DNA of 14,674 nt from positions 1-14,674 of the forward strand of contig JAAEOP010000300.1 in NCBI GenBank assembly GCA_024223125.1, in the 5' to 3' direction. The translations under genes and the position numbers were made by a program. Positions 7,847 to 14,080 of this stretch are shown here, piece after piece (the first letter of the stretch is position 1; every line of letters starts with the position of its first letter). The notes beneath the pieces were generated by a model that saw only the letters and a list, made by a program, of their open reading frames with translations, had not been told where the DNA came from and did no database searches. Source of the stretch: Chloroflexota bacterium (GTDB taxonomy: Bacteria > Chloroflexota > Anaerolineae > Promineifilales > Promineifilaceae).

Positions 7847-8185
7847 ATGGATTCAGCAACGCCTGCTTTACCCTTTGATTCAAATGATGAACCTGTATCA
7901 GATCAACAAGCATCAGGAAAAAGCACGACACCCGGCCGACAAGAAGAAATCAAATGGAAGGTGGTGGCTGAGGCTCCTGGTATAACCCCGGCTACCATCA
8001 TTGCTAACCGGCTTCACGCCGAAGGAATTCCGGCGCGAGCCTGGCAAGAAGGCGCTGGACAGGCGTTGGGGCTAACAATTGGTTTACTGGGCACGGGTCA
8101 TGTTGCCGTACCAGAAGAGTATGAAGAACAGGCGCTTGACATTCTGAATCAGGATGCTGAAGTGTTTGATGAAGATGACGAATAG
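7847..8185 (+). CDS. DUF2007-like small protein at the head of the ccm cluster
   Basis: 112 residues. An acidic/polar N-terminal tail (about residues 1-35) precedes one compact domain (WKVVAEAPG... to ...QALDILNQ) that resembles DUF2007, the 'putative signal transducing protein' family, in the pattern of an N-terminal strand, NRLHAEGIPARAWQ and a final VAVPEEYEEQALDIL helix. The molecular role of the family is not established. The C-terminus is strongly acidic (FDEDDE). There is no signal peptide or membrane segment, so it is probably cytosolic. ATG at 7847 has GGAG 12 bases upstream, a somewhat long spacing. It stops 15 bases before ccmE, so the two are probably co-transcribed. Confidence 0.7.
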   Translation: MDSATPALPFDSNDEPVSDQQASGKSTTPGRQEEIKWKVVAEAPGITPATIIANRLHAEGIPARAWQEGAGQALGLTIGLLGTGHVAVPEEYEEQALDILNQDAEVFDEDDE

Positions 8186-8200
8186 ATAGGGAGTATAAAA

Positions 8201-8698
8201 ATGGCAAATACAACCTGGACAAACAGTGGCGAAGGCGCCTTGACAGAGAAGAAAGATAACCGTCTGAAATTTGTAGTAGGCGGTATTTTATTACTGGCCG
8301 CTATTGCCTTTCTGGTGGTGAATGCGATGAGTGGCAACACCCAGCTTTATAAAACGGTGAACGAATTTTACAGCGACCAAAATCGGTTGATTGGCCGTGA
8401 TTTGCGCGTAGCCGGTTTTGTTATCGGGGAGAGCATTCAATTTAATCAAATTGACGCTACCACTTCTCGTTTGGAATTTGATATTGTAGATGATTTGAAT
8501 GACCCTGACGCCCCCAAGCTGCATGTGGTAGCTATGAATGAACCAATACCCGATTTGCTGCAACATGAAGCCCAGGCATTGGTAGAAGGCCAGGCACAGG
8601 CTGACGGTATTTTCTACTCTAACCAGGGCGGCCTCCTGCTGAAATGCCCTACCCGTTACGAAGAAGTGGAGCCGGGTGAATACGGCCAAACGAATTGA
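8201..8698 (+). CDS. ccmE: Heme chaperone CcmE, CXXXY type
   Basis: 165 residues. A short N-terminal tail, one membrane anchor (about residues 22-43) and an OB-fold domain (VAGFVIGES..., DIVDDLNDP..., ALVEGQAQADGIFY) match CcmE. CcmE covalently holds heme outside the membrane and hands it to CcmF. The conserved heme-attachment motif here is CPTRY (Cys149, Tyr153), i.e. CXXXY instead of the enterobacterial HXXXY; this variant is known from archaea and Desulfovibrio-like bacteria. The usual LLLKC context supports the alignment. ATG at 8201 has AGGGAG at a proper distance. The downstream spacer to ccmF is interrupted by a miniature element. Confidence 0.93.
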   Translation: MANTTWTNSGEGALTEKKDNRLKFVVGGILLLAAIAFLVVNAMSGNTQLYKTVNEFYSDQNRLIGRDLRVAGFVIGESIQFNQIDATTSRLEFDIVDDLNDPDAPKLHVVAMNEPIPDLLQHEAQALVEGQAQADGIFYSNQGGLLLKCPTRYEEVEPGEYGQTN

Positions 8699-8848
8699 CA
8701 ATTGTCAACTGACCATAAGTGTTAACTTAAGCGAAGACCTCGCAGGTTTTAACGCAAAACCTCAGAGGGGCGTAGATCATTTTGGAAACCTGCGAGGTCT
8801 TAAGTTAACGACAATGGTCAACTGACAATTATTAATTGAACATTCACT
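8699..8848. repeat. AATTGACAATTG-type spacer tract interrupted by a miniature element
   Basis: Without the inserted element and its duplicated target, the spacer between ccmE and ccmF reads as overlapping CAATTGTCAACTGACAATT and TTAATTG units. The same iterated style recurs before the ccmI-like gene (12046-12080) and near 12600. No Shine-Dalgarno sequence precedes the ccmF ATG. Confidence 0.5.
8714..8816. mobile_element. 103-bp IS4-like MITE, copy 1, between ccmE and ccmF
   Basis: Flanked by a perfect 10-bp duplication GTCAACTGAC (8704-8713 and 8817-8826). The ends are inverted: left CATAAGTGTTAACTTAAG; complement of the right CATTGTCGTTAACTTAAG (14 of 18). Both continue into AAGACCTCGCAGGTTT, with 3 extra bases on the left, so the whole unit can form a long hairpin. 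A smaller internal stem, AGGTTTT/AAAACCT, could compete with it. Ends beginning CAT with AACTTAAG, and target duplications of 8-12 bp, are known from the IS4/IS231 groups, so an IS4-family transposase probably moves it; none is in the window. It has no coding capacity of its own. It may affect readthrough from ccmE into ccmF. Confidence 0.92.
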
Positions 8849-10843
8849 ATGATTCCTGATATTGGATATGCAGCTTTAGGATTGTCTTTTTTAATTGCCA
8901 TTTACGCGGCCGTAAGCGCCTGGTATGGCAATCGTACAAATCAACCTCGTTGGGTAGAAAGCGCCCGTAACGCTTCCATTGTCATTTTGCCGTTGATTAC
9001 ATTAGCCTGCGTTTTATTGATTGTTTCCCTGCTAGGTAATGATTTCTCGGTCGAATATGTGTGGCGCGTCAGTAGTTTGGAGATGCCGACCTATTTGAAG
9101 GTGACATCGTTGTGGGGCGGGCAGGCCGGCTCTCTTTTGTTCTGGAATTTACTGCTGGCGGTATTTACGACAACGGCCGTGGCCCTCAACTGGCGCAAAC
9201 ATCCCCAACTGATGCCCTATGCCATTCTGGTGGCCAGCATCACCCAGATATTCTTCCTGGGCATTAGCCTGTTTGTAGAAAACCCGTTTGCCCGACTGGA
9301 ATTTATACCGCCCGATGGTAATGGATTGAACCCCCTGCTGCGTCACCCTGGCATGATTATTCATCCGCCCATGTTGTACCTGGGCTTTGTAGGTTTTACC
9401 ATTCCCTACACCTTTGCTATGTCGGCCCTTATGTCTGGCAACCTGGATGATACCTGGATTCGGTTGACACGGAGGTGGACGTTGGTGGCCTGGTTGTTCT
9501 TGAGTTTGGGACTGATTTTAGGCGGCCGTTGGGCTTACGACGTATTAGGCTGGGGTGGTTATTGGGCTTGGGACCCGGTGGAAAATTCTTCACTCATGCC
9601 CTGGCTGGCAGGCACAGCCTTCCTTCATTCCGTCATGATTCAAGAAAAGCGGGATATGTTCAAAATGTGGAATATGCTCCTGGTTATTTTGACATACTGT
9701 CTGGTTATCTATGGCACATTTATTGTACGCAGCGGGGTTATCTCATCCGTACATTCCTTCGCCCAGTCGGCAATTGGGCCGTTATTCTTTGGCTTCATTA
9801 CTTTGATGTTTGTCCTGTCTGCTTACTGGCTAAATAAGCGGCGGGATGCGTTGAAATCGGTCAACCATCTTAGTTCATTTTTGTCACGGGAGGCGGCATT
9901 TTTGGGCAACAACTTTTTGATTCTGGCGATTTTGGCGATCGTTTTCCTGTTTACTAATTACCCTATTTTGTCTGAATTGGTTACGGGTGAAAAGGGGTTT
10001 GTCGGCCCGCCGGTGTATGAACAGGCATTAGCGCCGTTGTTTGGGGCGCTGCTCATTTTGATGGGCGTGGCTCCGCTGACGATGTGGTATCGCACCAGCG
10101 TCAAACGGTTGGAGATGGGGTTGCGTTGGCCGGCGTTGGCGGCGTTGATTTTTGTAATCGTCCTGGCAGTGAGTGGCATTCAGGATTGGAAGGCGTTGTT
10201 GGGTTTGTGGATTGTGTCGTTTGCGGCCGTACTAACGTTATTGGAGTTCTGGAAAGGCACACGGGCGCGTATGAAACGGGGAGAACGGCCGTGGACAGCT
10301 TTCTTTAATTTGATGGGGCGCAACCGGCGGCGCTATGGCGGTTACTGGATTCATATGGGCGTCATCATCATGGGCTTTGGCATCATCGGCATGGAACTGT
10401 TTCAGGAACAGACTCAAATTCGGCTGGCGGTGGGAGAAACCATTGAGCTGGGCCGGTATGAGATGCAATTTTTGGGCGCGGAACAGTTCCCAGGGCCGGA
10501 CGATTTATTGATTACGGAGGCGACGGTAGATGTGTATGACAACGGCCGTCTTGTCACCACCCTGAAACCGCGCACGGAGCTGTATACCCGCACCAACCAA
10601 CCCATGACCATCCCCGACGCGCGTGAAACCATTAGTGAGGACTTCTACGTTCTCATGGTCAATTGGGAACCTGCATTGGCCGATCAAGCCACTTTCCGCA
10701 TTTACTTAAACCCATTGGTCAATTGGGTTTGGGCGGGCGGCTTTATCTTTGTCATTGGCACCCTGATTGCAGCCTGGCCAAATGCGAAAGAGGAACAGGT
10801 AACGGTGGCACGGCCGCATCAGACAGTATATGTAACGGGGTGA
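8849..10843 (+). CDS. ccmF: Cytochrome c heme lyase subunit CcmF
   Basis: 664 residues, the family's usual length, with about 14-15 predicted membrane segments. CcmF takes heme from CcmE and, with CcmH, attaches it to CXXCH motifs of apocytochromes on the outer face of the membrane. Visible signatures: HPGMIIHPPMLYLGFVG (His166 and His172), the WWD heme-binding motif WGGYWAWDPVENSSLMPWL (235-253), and further conserved histidines near 260 and 302 (SVHSF). The C-terminal part holds a soluble extracytoplasmic stretch, then a last membrane helix (about 630-650). The ATG at 8849 is the first start after the spacer but lacks a Shine-Dalgarno sequence. It ends 4 bases before the ccmH GTG. A CcsA/Ccs1 (System II) origin is excluded by the partner genes. 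Confidence 0.96.
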   Translation: MIPDIGYAALGLSFLIAIYAAVSAWYGNRTNQPRWVESARNASIVILPLITLACVLLIVSLLGNDFSVEYVWRVSSLEMPTYLKVTSLWGGQAGSLLFWNLLLAVFTTTAVALNWRKHPQLMPYAILVASITQIFFLGISLFVENPFARLEFIPPDGNGLNPLLRHPGMIIHPPMLYLGFVGFTIPYTFAMSALMSGNLDDTWIRLTRRWTLVAWLFLSLGLILGGRWAYDVLGWGGYWAWDPVENSSLMPWLAGTAFLHSVMIQEKRDMFKMWNMLLVILTYCLVIYGTFIVRSGVISSVHSFAQSAIGPLFFGFITLMFVLSAYWLNKRRDALKSVNHLSSFLSREAAFLGNNFLILAILAIVFLFTNYPILSELVTGEKGFVGPPVYEQALAPLFGALLILMGVAPLTMWYRTSVKRLEMGLRWPALAALIFVIVLAVSGIQDWKALLGLWIVSFAAVLTLLEFWKGTRARMKRGERPWTAFFNLMGRNRRRYGGYWIHMGVIIMGFGIIGMELFQEQTQIRLAVGETIELGRYEMQFLGAEQFPGPDDLLITEATVDVYDNGRLVTTLKPRTELYTRTNQPMTIPDARETISEDFYVLMVNWEPALADQATFRIYLNPLVNWVWAGGFIFVIGTLIAAWPNAKEEQVTVARPHQTVYVTG

Positions 10844-10847
10844 TGAA

Positions 10848-11375
10848 GTGATGAAAGACAGATTACGGATTATGAAATACGTTATTACGATCATATTACT
10901 CTTGCTGACGGCCGGGGTCGTTTCGGCGCAGACACGGGAAGTGACGGATGACGAAGTAAACGAGATCGCCAAGGATTTGTTTTGTCCGGTTTGCGAAAGT
11001 ACGCCGTTGGATGTGTGCCCTACCAAAGCGTGCGCCGATTGGCGCGAACTGATCCGCACCCAATTGGCCGAAGGGAAAAGCCAGGATGAAGTGTTTGACT
11101 ATTTTGCCCGCCAGTATGGGGATGGCGTTCTGGCCGACCCACCCAAACGAGGATTTAACCTGATTCTATGGATGTTCCCGATAGTGGCGGTGCTTGTTGG
11201 CGGCGGCTTGTTTGCGCGCTACATTTTCCGCTTGCGCTCTGAGACAAATGTAACCCCGGCTACGGCCGCAGCCGCCAAAGCCGATCAACAAACCCTCCAA
11301 CAACTCATCAACCCGGCCGACGCTAAATCAGAATACATTGCCCGGATTGAAGATGAACTTTTAGGAAGAAAGTAG
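10848..11375 (+). CDS. ccmH: Cytochrome c maturation protein CcmH (four-cysteine form)
   Basis: 175 residues. An N-terminal signal/anchor (MKYVITIILLLLTAGVVSA) precedes a small helical domain and one membrane helix (about residues 103-126: NLILWMFPIVAVLVGG), then a short cytosolic tail. The redox motif is FCPVC (Cys46, Cys49), where canonical CcmH has LRCxxC. Two further cysteines at 57 and 62 are not part of the canonical motif. The signatures YFARQYGDGVL and PPKRGFNLILW are typical. CcmH reduces or presents the apocytochrome thiols to CcmF and is recharged by the thioredoxin encoded next. Starts GTG 10848, ATG 10851 and ATG 10872 are possible; GGGGTGA just upstream favours 10848 or 10851. 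Confidence 0.92.
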   Translation: MMKDRLRIMKYVITIILLLLTAGVVSAQTREVTDDEVNEIAKDLFCPVCESTPLDVCPTKACADWRELIRTQLAEGKSQDEVFDYFARQYGDGVLADPPKRGFNLILWMFPIVAVLVGGGLFARYIFRLRSETNVTPATAAAAKADQQTLQQLINPADAKSEYIARIEDELLGRK

Positions 11376-11425
11376 GCAAGTGTGCAAGTGCATCTTGAAA
11401 GGTAAACATTTTCTTGCATACCTGC
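11376..11425. repeat. TTGCA/GTGCA-type spacer with imperfect inverted repeat
   Basis: Directly after the ccmH stop, GCAAGTGTGCAAG (11376-11388) faces CTTGCATACCTGC (11413-11425); 11 of 13 positions pair across a 24-base loop. AACTTGCAAACGTGCAG continues the same unit style to about 11442. It could be an attenuating hairpin in the ccm transcript. No Shine-Dalgarno sequence precedes the next ATG. Confidence 0.5.
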
Positions 11426-11450
11426 AACTTGCAAACGTGCAGACTCTTTC

Positions 11451-12044
11451 ATGAACGAATCAATGGAAACGAACGATAACTCAACCACAGAACAACCCAA
11501 ACAAGGTATTCGTTGGACAACGATTGTGATGTGGGCGGTGGTGTTGGGGGTGCTGGGTTTATTGGGCTGGGGGCTGATTAACAGCACCGCGCCCCGGCCG
11601 GAAGTGGGCCAGCCAGCCCCCGATTTTAAGATAGAGTTTTTTGAGGGGTATGAGTGGGACGGCCGTTCCACCGCCAAGTTGTCTGAAATGCAAGGCAATG
11701 TGGTCGTCATCAACTTTTGGGCTTCTTGGTGTGTGGAATGTCGCTACGAGGCCGAGGTTTTGGAAAACGCCGCCAGTAAATATGCGGATGACGGCGTTGT
11801 GTTTTTGGGTGTCGCCTATGCCGACGTAGAACCGAATTCCTTGGCCTATATGCAGGAATTTAACGTTAGCTACCCTCATGCGCCTGACCTGGGCACGGAC
11901 ATTTCCCAGATGTATGAAATCACCGGCGTGCCGGAAACATTCGTCGTCGGTCCCGACGGCGTGATTGAATATTTCCAGCTCGCCCCCATTGACGAAGCGA
12001 CTTTAGACGGGGTCATTTCCCAGATTTTAGCCGAGGGAGGATGA
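11451..12044 (+). CDS. Membrane-anchored TlpA/CcmG-type thiol reductase
   Basis: 197 residues. A short cytosolic tail and one membrane helix (about residues 23-43) anchor an outward-facing thioredoxin-fold domain that starts at VGQPAPDFKI. The active site is WASWCVECR (Cys94, Cys97): the CXXC is kept but the usual Pro of CPxC is replaced by Val. The cis-Pro loop GVPETFVV and the strand GVIEYF are present. In the ccm pathway CcmG/DsbE keeps CcmH and apocytochromes reduced, and its place between ccmH and the ccmI-like gene supports that role over general TlpA or ResA functions. The start at 11451 has no Shine-Dalgarno; the ATG at 11463 (Met5) is an alternative. The next gene follows after 45 bases. 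Confidence 0.9.
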   Translation: MNESMETNDNSTTEQPKQGIRWTTIVMWAVVLGVLGLLGWGLINSTAPRPEVGQPAPDFKIEFFEGYEWDGRSTAKLSEMQGNVVVINFWASWCVECRYEAEVLENAASKYADDGVVFLGVAYADVEPNSLAYMQEFNVSYPHAPDLGTDISQMYEITGVPETFVVGPDGVIEYFQLAPIDEATLDGVISQILAEGG

Positions 12045-12045
12045 G

Positions 12046-12080
12046 CAATTGACAATTGATAATTGGCAATTGACAACTGA
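12046..12080. repeat. CAATTGACAATTG iterated spacer tract
   Basis: Four degenerate ~10-base units (CAATTGACAA, TTGATAATTGG, CAATTGACAA, CTGA) fill the spacer between the thioredoxin and ccmI-like genes. It closely resembles the ccmE-ccmF spacer and contains several CAATTG palindromes. Confidence 0.55.
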
Positions 12081-12089
12081 AAATTTTTT

Positions 12090-12551
12090 ATGGGTGTAGG
12101 TTCGATATTATTTAGTCTGGCATTAACGCTGTTGGTGGGCTTGTATTTGGCACGGCCGTTTCTGAAACGAGACAATTTGGCCGGGCGACATGCAACCCCA
12201 CAACAACAGTTATTAGAACAGAAAGAAGCTGTATTAACACAAATCCTTTCCTTGGATTTTGATTTTGATACCGGCAAGGTTCCGGTTGAGGTGTACGAAC
12301 TACAGCGGGTGGAAATGGTGGCTGAAGCGGCCGTGTTGTTAGAACGATTGGATAATGCGCCGCCGAACACGGCCGTAGACACCCAAATTGAAGCAGCAAT
12401 TGCTGAACTGCGCGGTGTTTCCATTTCTTCTGTTTCTGTTGCGGCTGGTGAGAATGGGGACGGCCGTTTCTGTTCCCAATGCGGCCAACCCCTGGACCCT
12501 GGAGATAAGTTTTGTGCCCATTGCGGCAATAAAACAGCTGTGCCTGCTTAA
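12090..12551 (+). CDS. CcmI-like membrane protein with C-terminal zinc ribbon
   Basis: 153 residues. An N-terminal membrane helix (about 5-22, ending LARPF) leads into a helical stretch with EKEAVLTQILSLDFDFDTG and VEVYELQR (about 47-75), the pattern of the CcmI N-terminal domain (a Leu-rich helix, DF-D-TGK, then an acidic helix). A double-zinc-knuckle ribbon follows at the end: CSQCG (Cys128, 131) and CAHCG (Cys142, 145). Classical CcmI instead carries periplasmic TPR repeats that bind the apocytochrome; these are missing. The role is probably apocytochrome handling or complex assembly, inferred from position after ccmE-F-H-G. The side of the membrane for the ribbon is not determinable. No Shine-Dalgarno precedes the ATG. 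Last recognisable ccm gene in the window; ccmABCD are not seen. Confidence 0.72.
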   Translation: MGVGSILFSLALTLLVGLYLARPFLKRDNLAGRHATPQQQLLEQKEAVLTQILSLDFDFDTGKVPVEVYELQRVEMVAEAAVLLERLDNAPPNTAVDTQIEAAIAELRGVSISSVSVAAGENGDGRFCSQCGQPLDPGDKFCAHCGNKTAVPA

Positions 12552-12596
12552 GTGTCCAGCGACAGAGAAATGAGGTAAGAAAACCTCAAACACTTA
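12549..12596 (+). terminator. Nested hairpin at the end of the ccm cluster
   Basis: TAAGTGT (12549-12555, starting at the stop codon of the CcmI-like gene) pairs with ACACTTA (12590-12596). Within it TGAGGT (12571-12576) pairs with ACCTCA (12583-12588) over a 6-base loop. No T run follows, so it is at best a weak or factor-assisted terminator. Confidence 0.35.
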
Positions 12597-12612
12597 TTAA
12601 TAATTGACAAGA

Positions 12613-12687
12613 ATGAGCAAAAAAGACAAATGTTATTTGTTGAATGGGCTGATTTCCGATGATGATTTGGATGGCAAATTAAAATGA
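12613..12687 (+). CDS. Possible 24-codon leader or remnant upstream of the DUF433 gene
   Basis: The frame ATG 12613 to TGA 12685-12687 overlaps the next ATG by four bases (ATGA), an arrangement typical of translational coupling. The peptide (starting MSKKDKCYLLNGLISDDD) is not recognised. The DUF433 gene lacks its own Shine-Dalgarno, so this could be a coupling leader. It could equally be the tail of a deleted gene or chance. Confidence 0.3.
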   Translation: MSKKDKCYLLNGLISDDDLDGKLK

Positions 12688-12983
12688 ATGGTATACAAAG
12701 TATTGATCTCATTACAAAAAATCCAGCCGTTCGTGGAGGCAAGCCTTGTGTCGCCGACACAGGGTTGCGCGTGACCGATTTAGTTATTGCCCATCTTTTT
12801 CATAAACGTTCGCCTGAGGCGCTTACCTCTGATTATGAAATCCTCCTCGCTCAAGTTTATGCTGCGTTAGCCTATTATTATCAGCACAAAGATGAATTAG
12901 ATGAAGATATCCGGCATCAGATTCTAAGCGCTCGAACGGCCAGAGGGAAATTTACAAGTGGCAAGCCTTTGCTTTTATCTTGA
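12684..12983 (+). CDS. DUF433 antitoxin-like protein (VapB45 type)
   Basis: 99 residues. The order ITKNPAVRGGKPCVADTGLRVTDLV, then SPEALTSDYEILLAQVYAALAYYYQHKDELDE, is the DUF433 pattern (consensus NPxVxGGKPxIxGTRIxV; here the middle reads CVADTGLRV). These are small winged-helix-like proteins, commonly the antitoxin partner of a DUF5615/PIN-like (VapC45, Mut7-C) RNase toxin. The gene overlaps the start of such a toxin by 26 bases, as usual for this pair, but that toxin is truncated. The GTR motif is altered to DTG. Probably a relic antitoxin of an accessory island. Confidence 0.83.
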   Translation: MNGIQSIDLITKNPAVRGGKPCVADTGLRVTDLVIAHLFHKRSPEALTSDYEILLAQVYAALAYYYQHKDELDEDIRHQILSARTARGKFTSGKPLLLS

Positions 12984-13083
12984 CGAAAATGTGCTAGTTC
13001 AAGTTGCTCGTCAACTAAAATCCAGAGGCATTGATGCTGTAAATGACGGAGACAGCTTCATAATGATAAAATTGGTGGAATAA
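12958..13083 (+). pseudogene. Truncated DUF5615/PIN-like toxin (VapC45 type)
   Basis: A GTG at 12958 inside the DUF433 gene opens a frame reading ASLCFYLDENVLVQVARQL and KSRGIDAV, the standard N-terminus of DUF5615 proteins with the catalytic Asp-Glu of LDEN. The match ends after residue ~31, and the frame stops after 41 codons at 13083. Full-length members are about 110-120 residues, so roughly the last two thirds, with the remaining acidic residues of the nuclease site, are missing. Since it cannot form a PIN-like active site, it should be inactive. The break lies just before the putative restriction gene, suggesting a deletion or insertion junction near 13040-13080. Confidence 0.75.
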
Positions 13084-13099
13084 TCTGAGGGTAGTCATA

Positions 13100-14072
13100 G
13101 TGGATAATTTCAAGGACTTCAAAGCAGACGGACATAACTGGATAACACTTGCCACTGGGGAATTCTATCCAGACATATTGAATGATGCGGTTACGTTGTA
13201 CGAGCCTGTCCTTGTCACCTTCAAAAAACTACTCCAATCATCAGAATCTTCCGAAGCGCTCTTGATAGGCATTTCAGAAGTCAAGCCACAGTGGATGCGA
13301 ATACAATTATGTAGAGTGTTCCGTAAATATGTTAGTCCGACCACACCAGTTGAAATGCTAAAGAAAAAAACCAAAGCGGCCGAGATTTGTGAGCAATTTG
13401 GCACTGGGTTCCGACCTATCCCCGAAGTTCAACGAGCCTTTATGAGCCGCCCTCTACCAGACGAAGCACTTTGTGCAGTCCTGTGGGAATATAAGAGCCG
13501 AGGGCAGAAAGGATATGATCTGACCGATAGATTCTTTACAATGTTTCGGTCACAGTTTCCTAAATTGAGTATCACGGGACCACAACGCGCCGGAAAAGAC
13601 GTTCGATTGGGAAACATATTCAAAAACTATCCTAATCAGAATAGACCCGTTGACTTCTTAATTTATGATGAAGGTGGCAAAACTGTCCTGGCAGTTGGGC
13701 TTGCCAGGTATGATTCAGATCGCGGCGGGGCACAAGAGGATGATCGTGCTATAAAAACTGCGCCGATGAAATTCTAGGTTATGCGCGTACCATAAGTGTT
13801 AACTTAAGCGAAGACCTCGCAGGTTTTAACGCAAAACCTCAGAGGGGCGTAGATCATTTTGGAAACCTGCGAGGTCTTAAGTTAACGACAATGATGCGCG
13901 TACAAATAATCTCAATATCAAAGTGATATTTGTCAATGACGGCCCAGGATTGCTTCTAGGCTCAATGTGGAATGACTATTCTGATCTGGAAGATCGAGAT
14001 GGACATATCATGGTCATTACGTTAAGAATGGTTCAACAACGATTAACTTCAGATTGGCTGCATTCACAATAG
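13100..14072 (+). pseudogene. Broken gene next to a DNA methyltransferase, probably a type II restriction endonuclease
   Basis: A GTG at 13100 (GAGGG 8 bases upstream) opens 225 codons that stop at 13777. Past the inserted 103-bp element, the same gene resumes: with one extra A in ATAAAAACTG (13751-13760) and the element plus one 10-bp repeat removed, the frame runs on through NCADEILGYARTNNLNIKVIF and NDGPGLLLGSMW to a TAG at 14070-14072, about 286 residues in all. There are thus two lesions: a frameshift and an insertion. The intact-looking part contains NRPVDFLIYDEGGKTVLAVG (from 181) followed by ARYDSDRGGAQEDDR. A strand with Asp185, a hairpin and a second strand recalls PD-(D/E)XK nucleases, but I do not see a clear ExK, and the family is not recognised. 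The endonuclease call rests mainly on the methyltransferase starting 8 bases downstream. Confidence 0.72.
13791..13893. mobile_element. 103-bp IS4-like MITE, copy 2, inside the putative endonuclease gene
   Basis: Base for base the same as the copy at 8714-8816 and in the same orientation. Its target duplication is a different perfect 10-mer, ATGCGCGTAC (13781-13790 and 13894-13903), which proves an independent insertion. The added 113 bases are not a multiple of three, so the host gene is shifted even though the element itself is open in one frame across its length. The identity of the two copies points to recent movement by the same transposase. Confidence 0.93.
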
Positions 14073-14080
14073 GAAAATTT

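Noticed and set aside
8291..8701. 136-codon minus-strand frame opposite ccmE
   Set aside because: Antisense to ccmE, with no start signal and no family resemblance.
12571..12587. GAGGT/ACCTC hairpin as a strong intrinsic terminator
   Set aside because: The stem is short and no T run follows, so it is listed only with low confidence.
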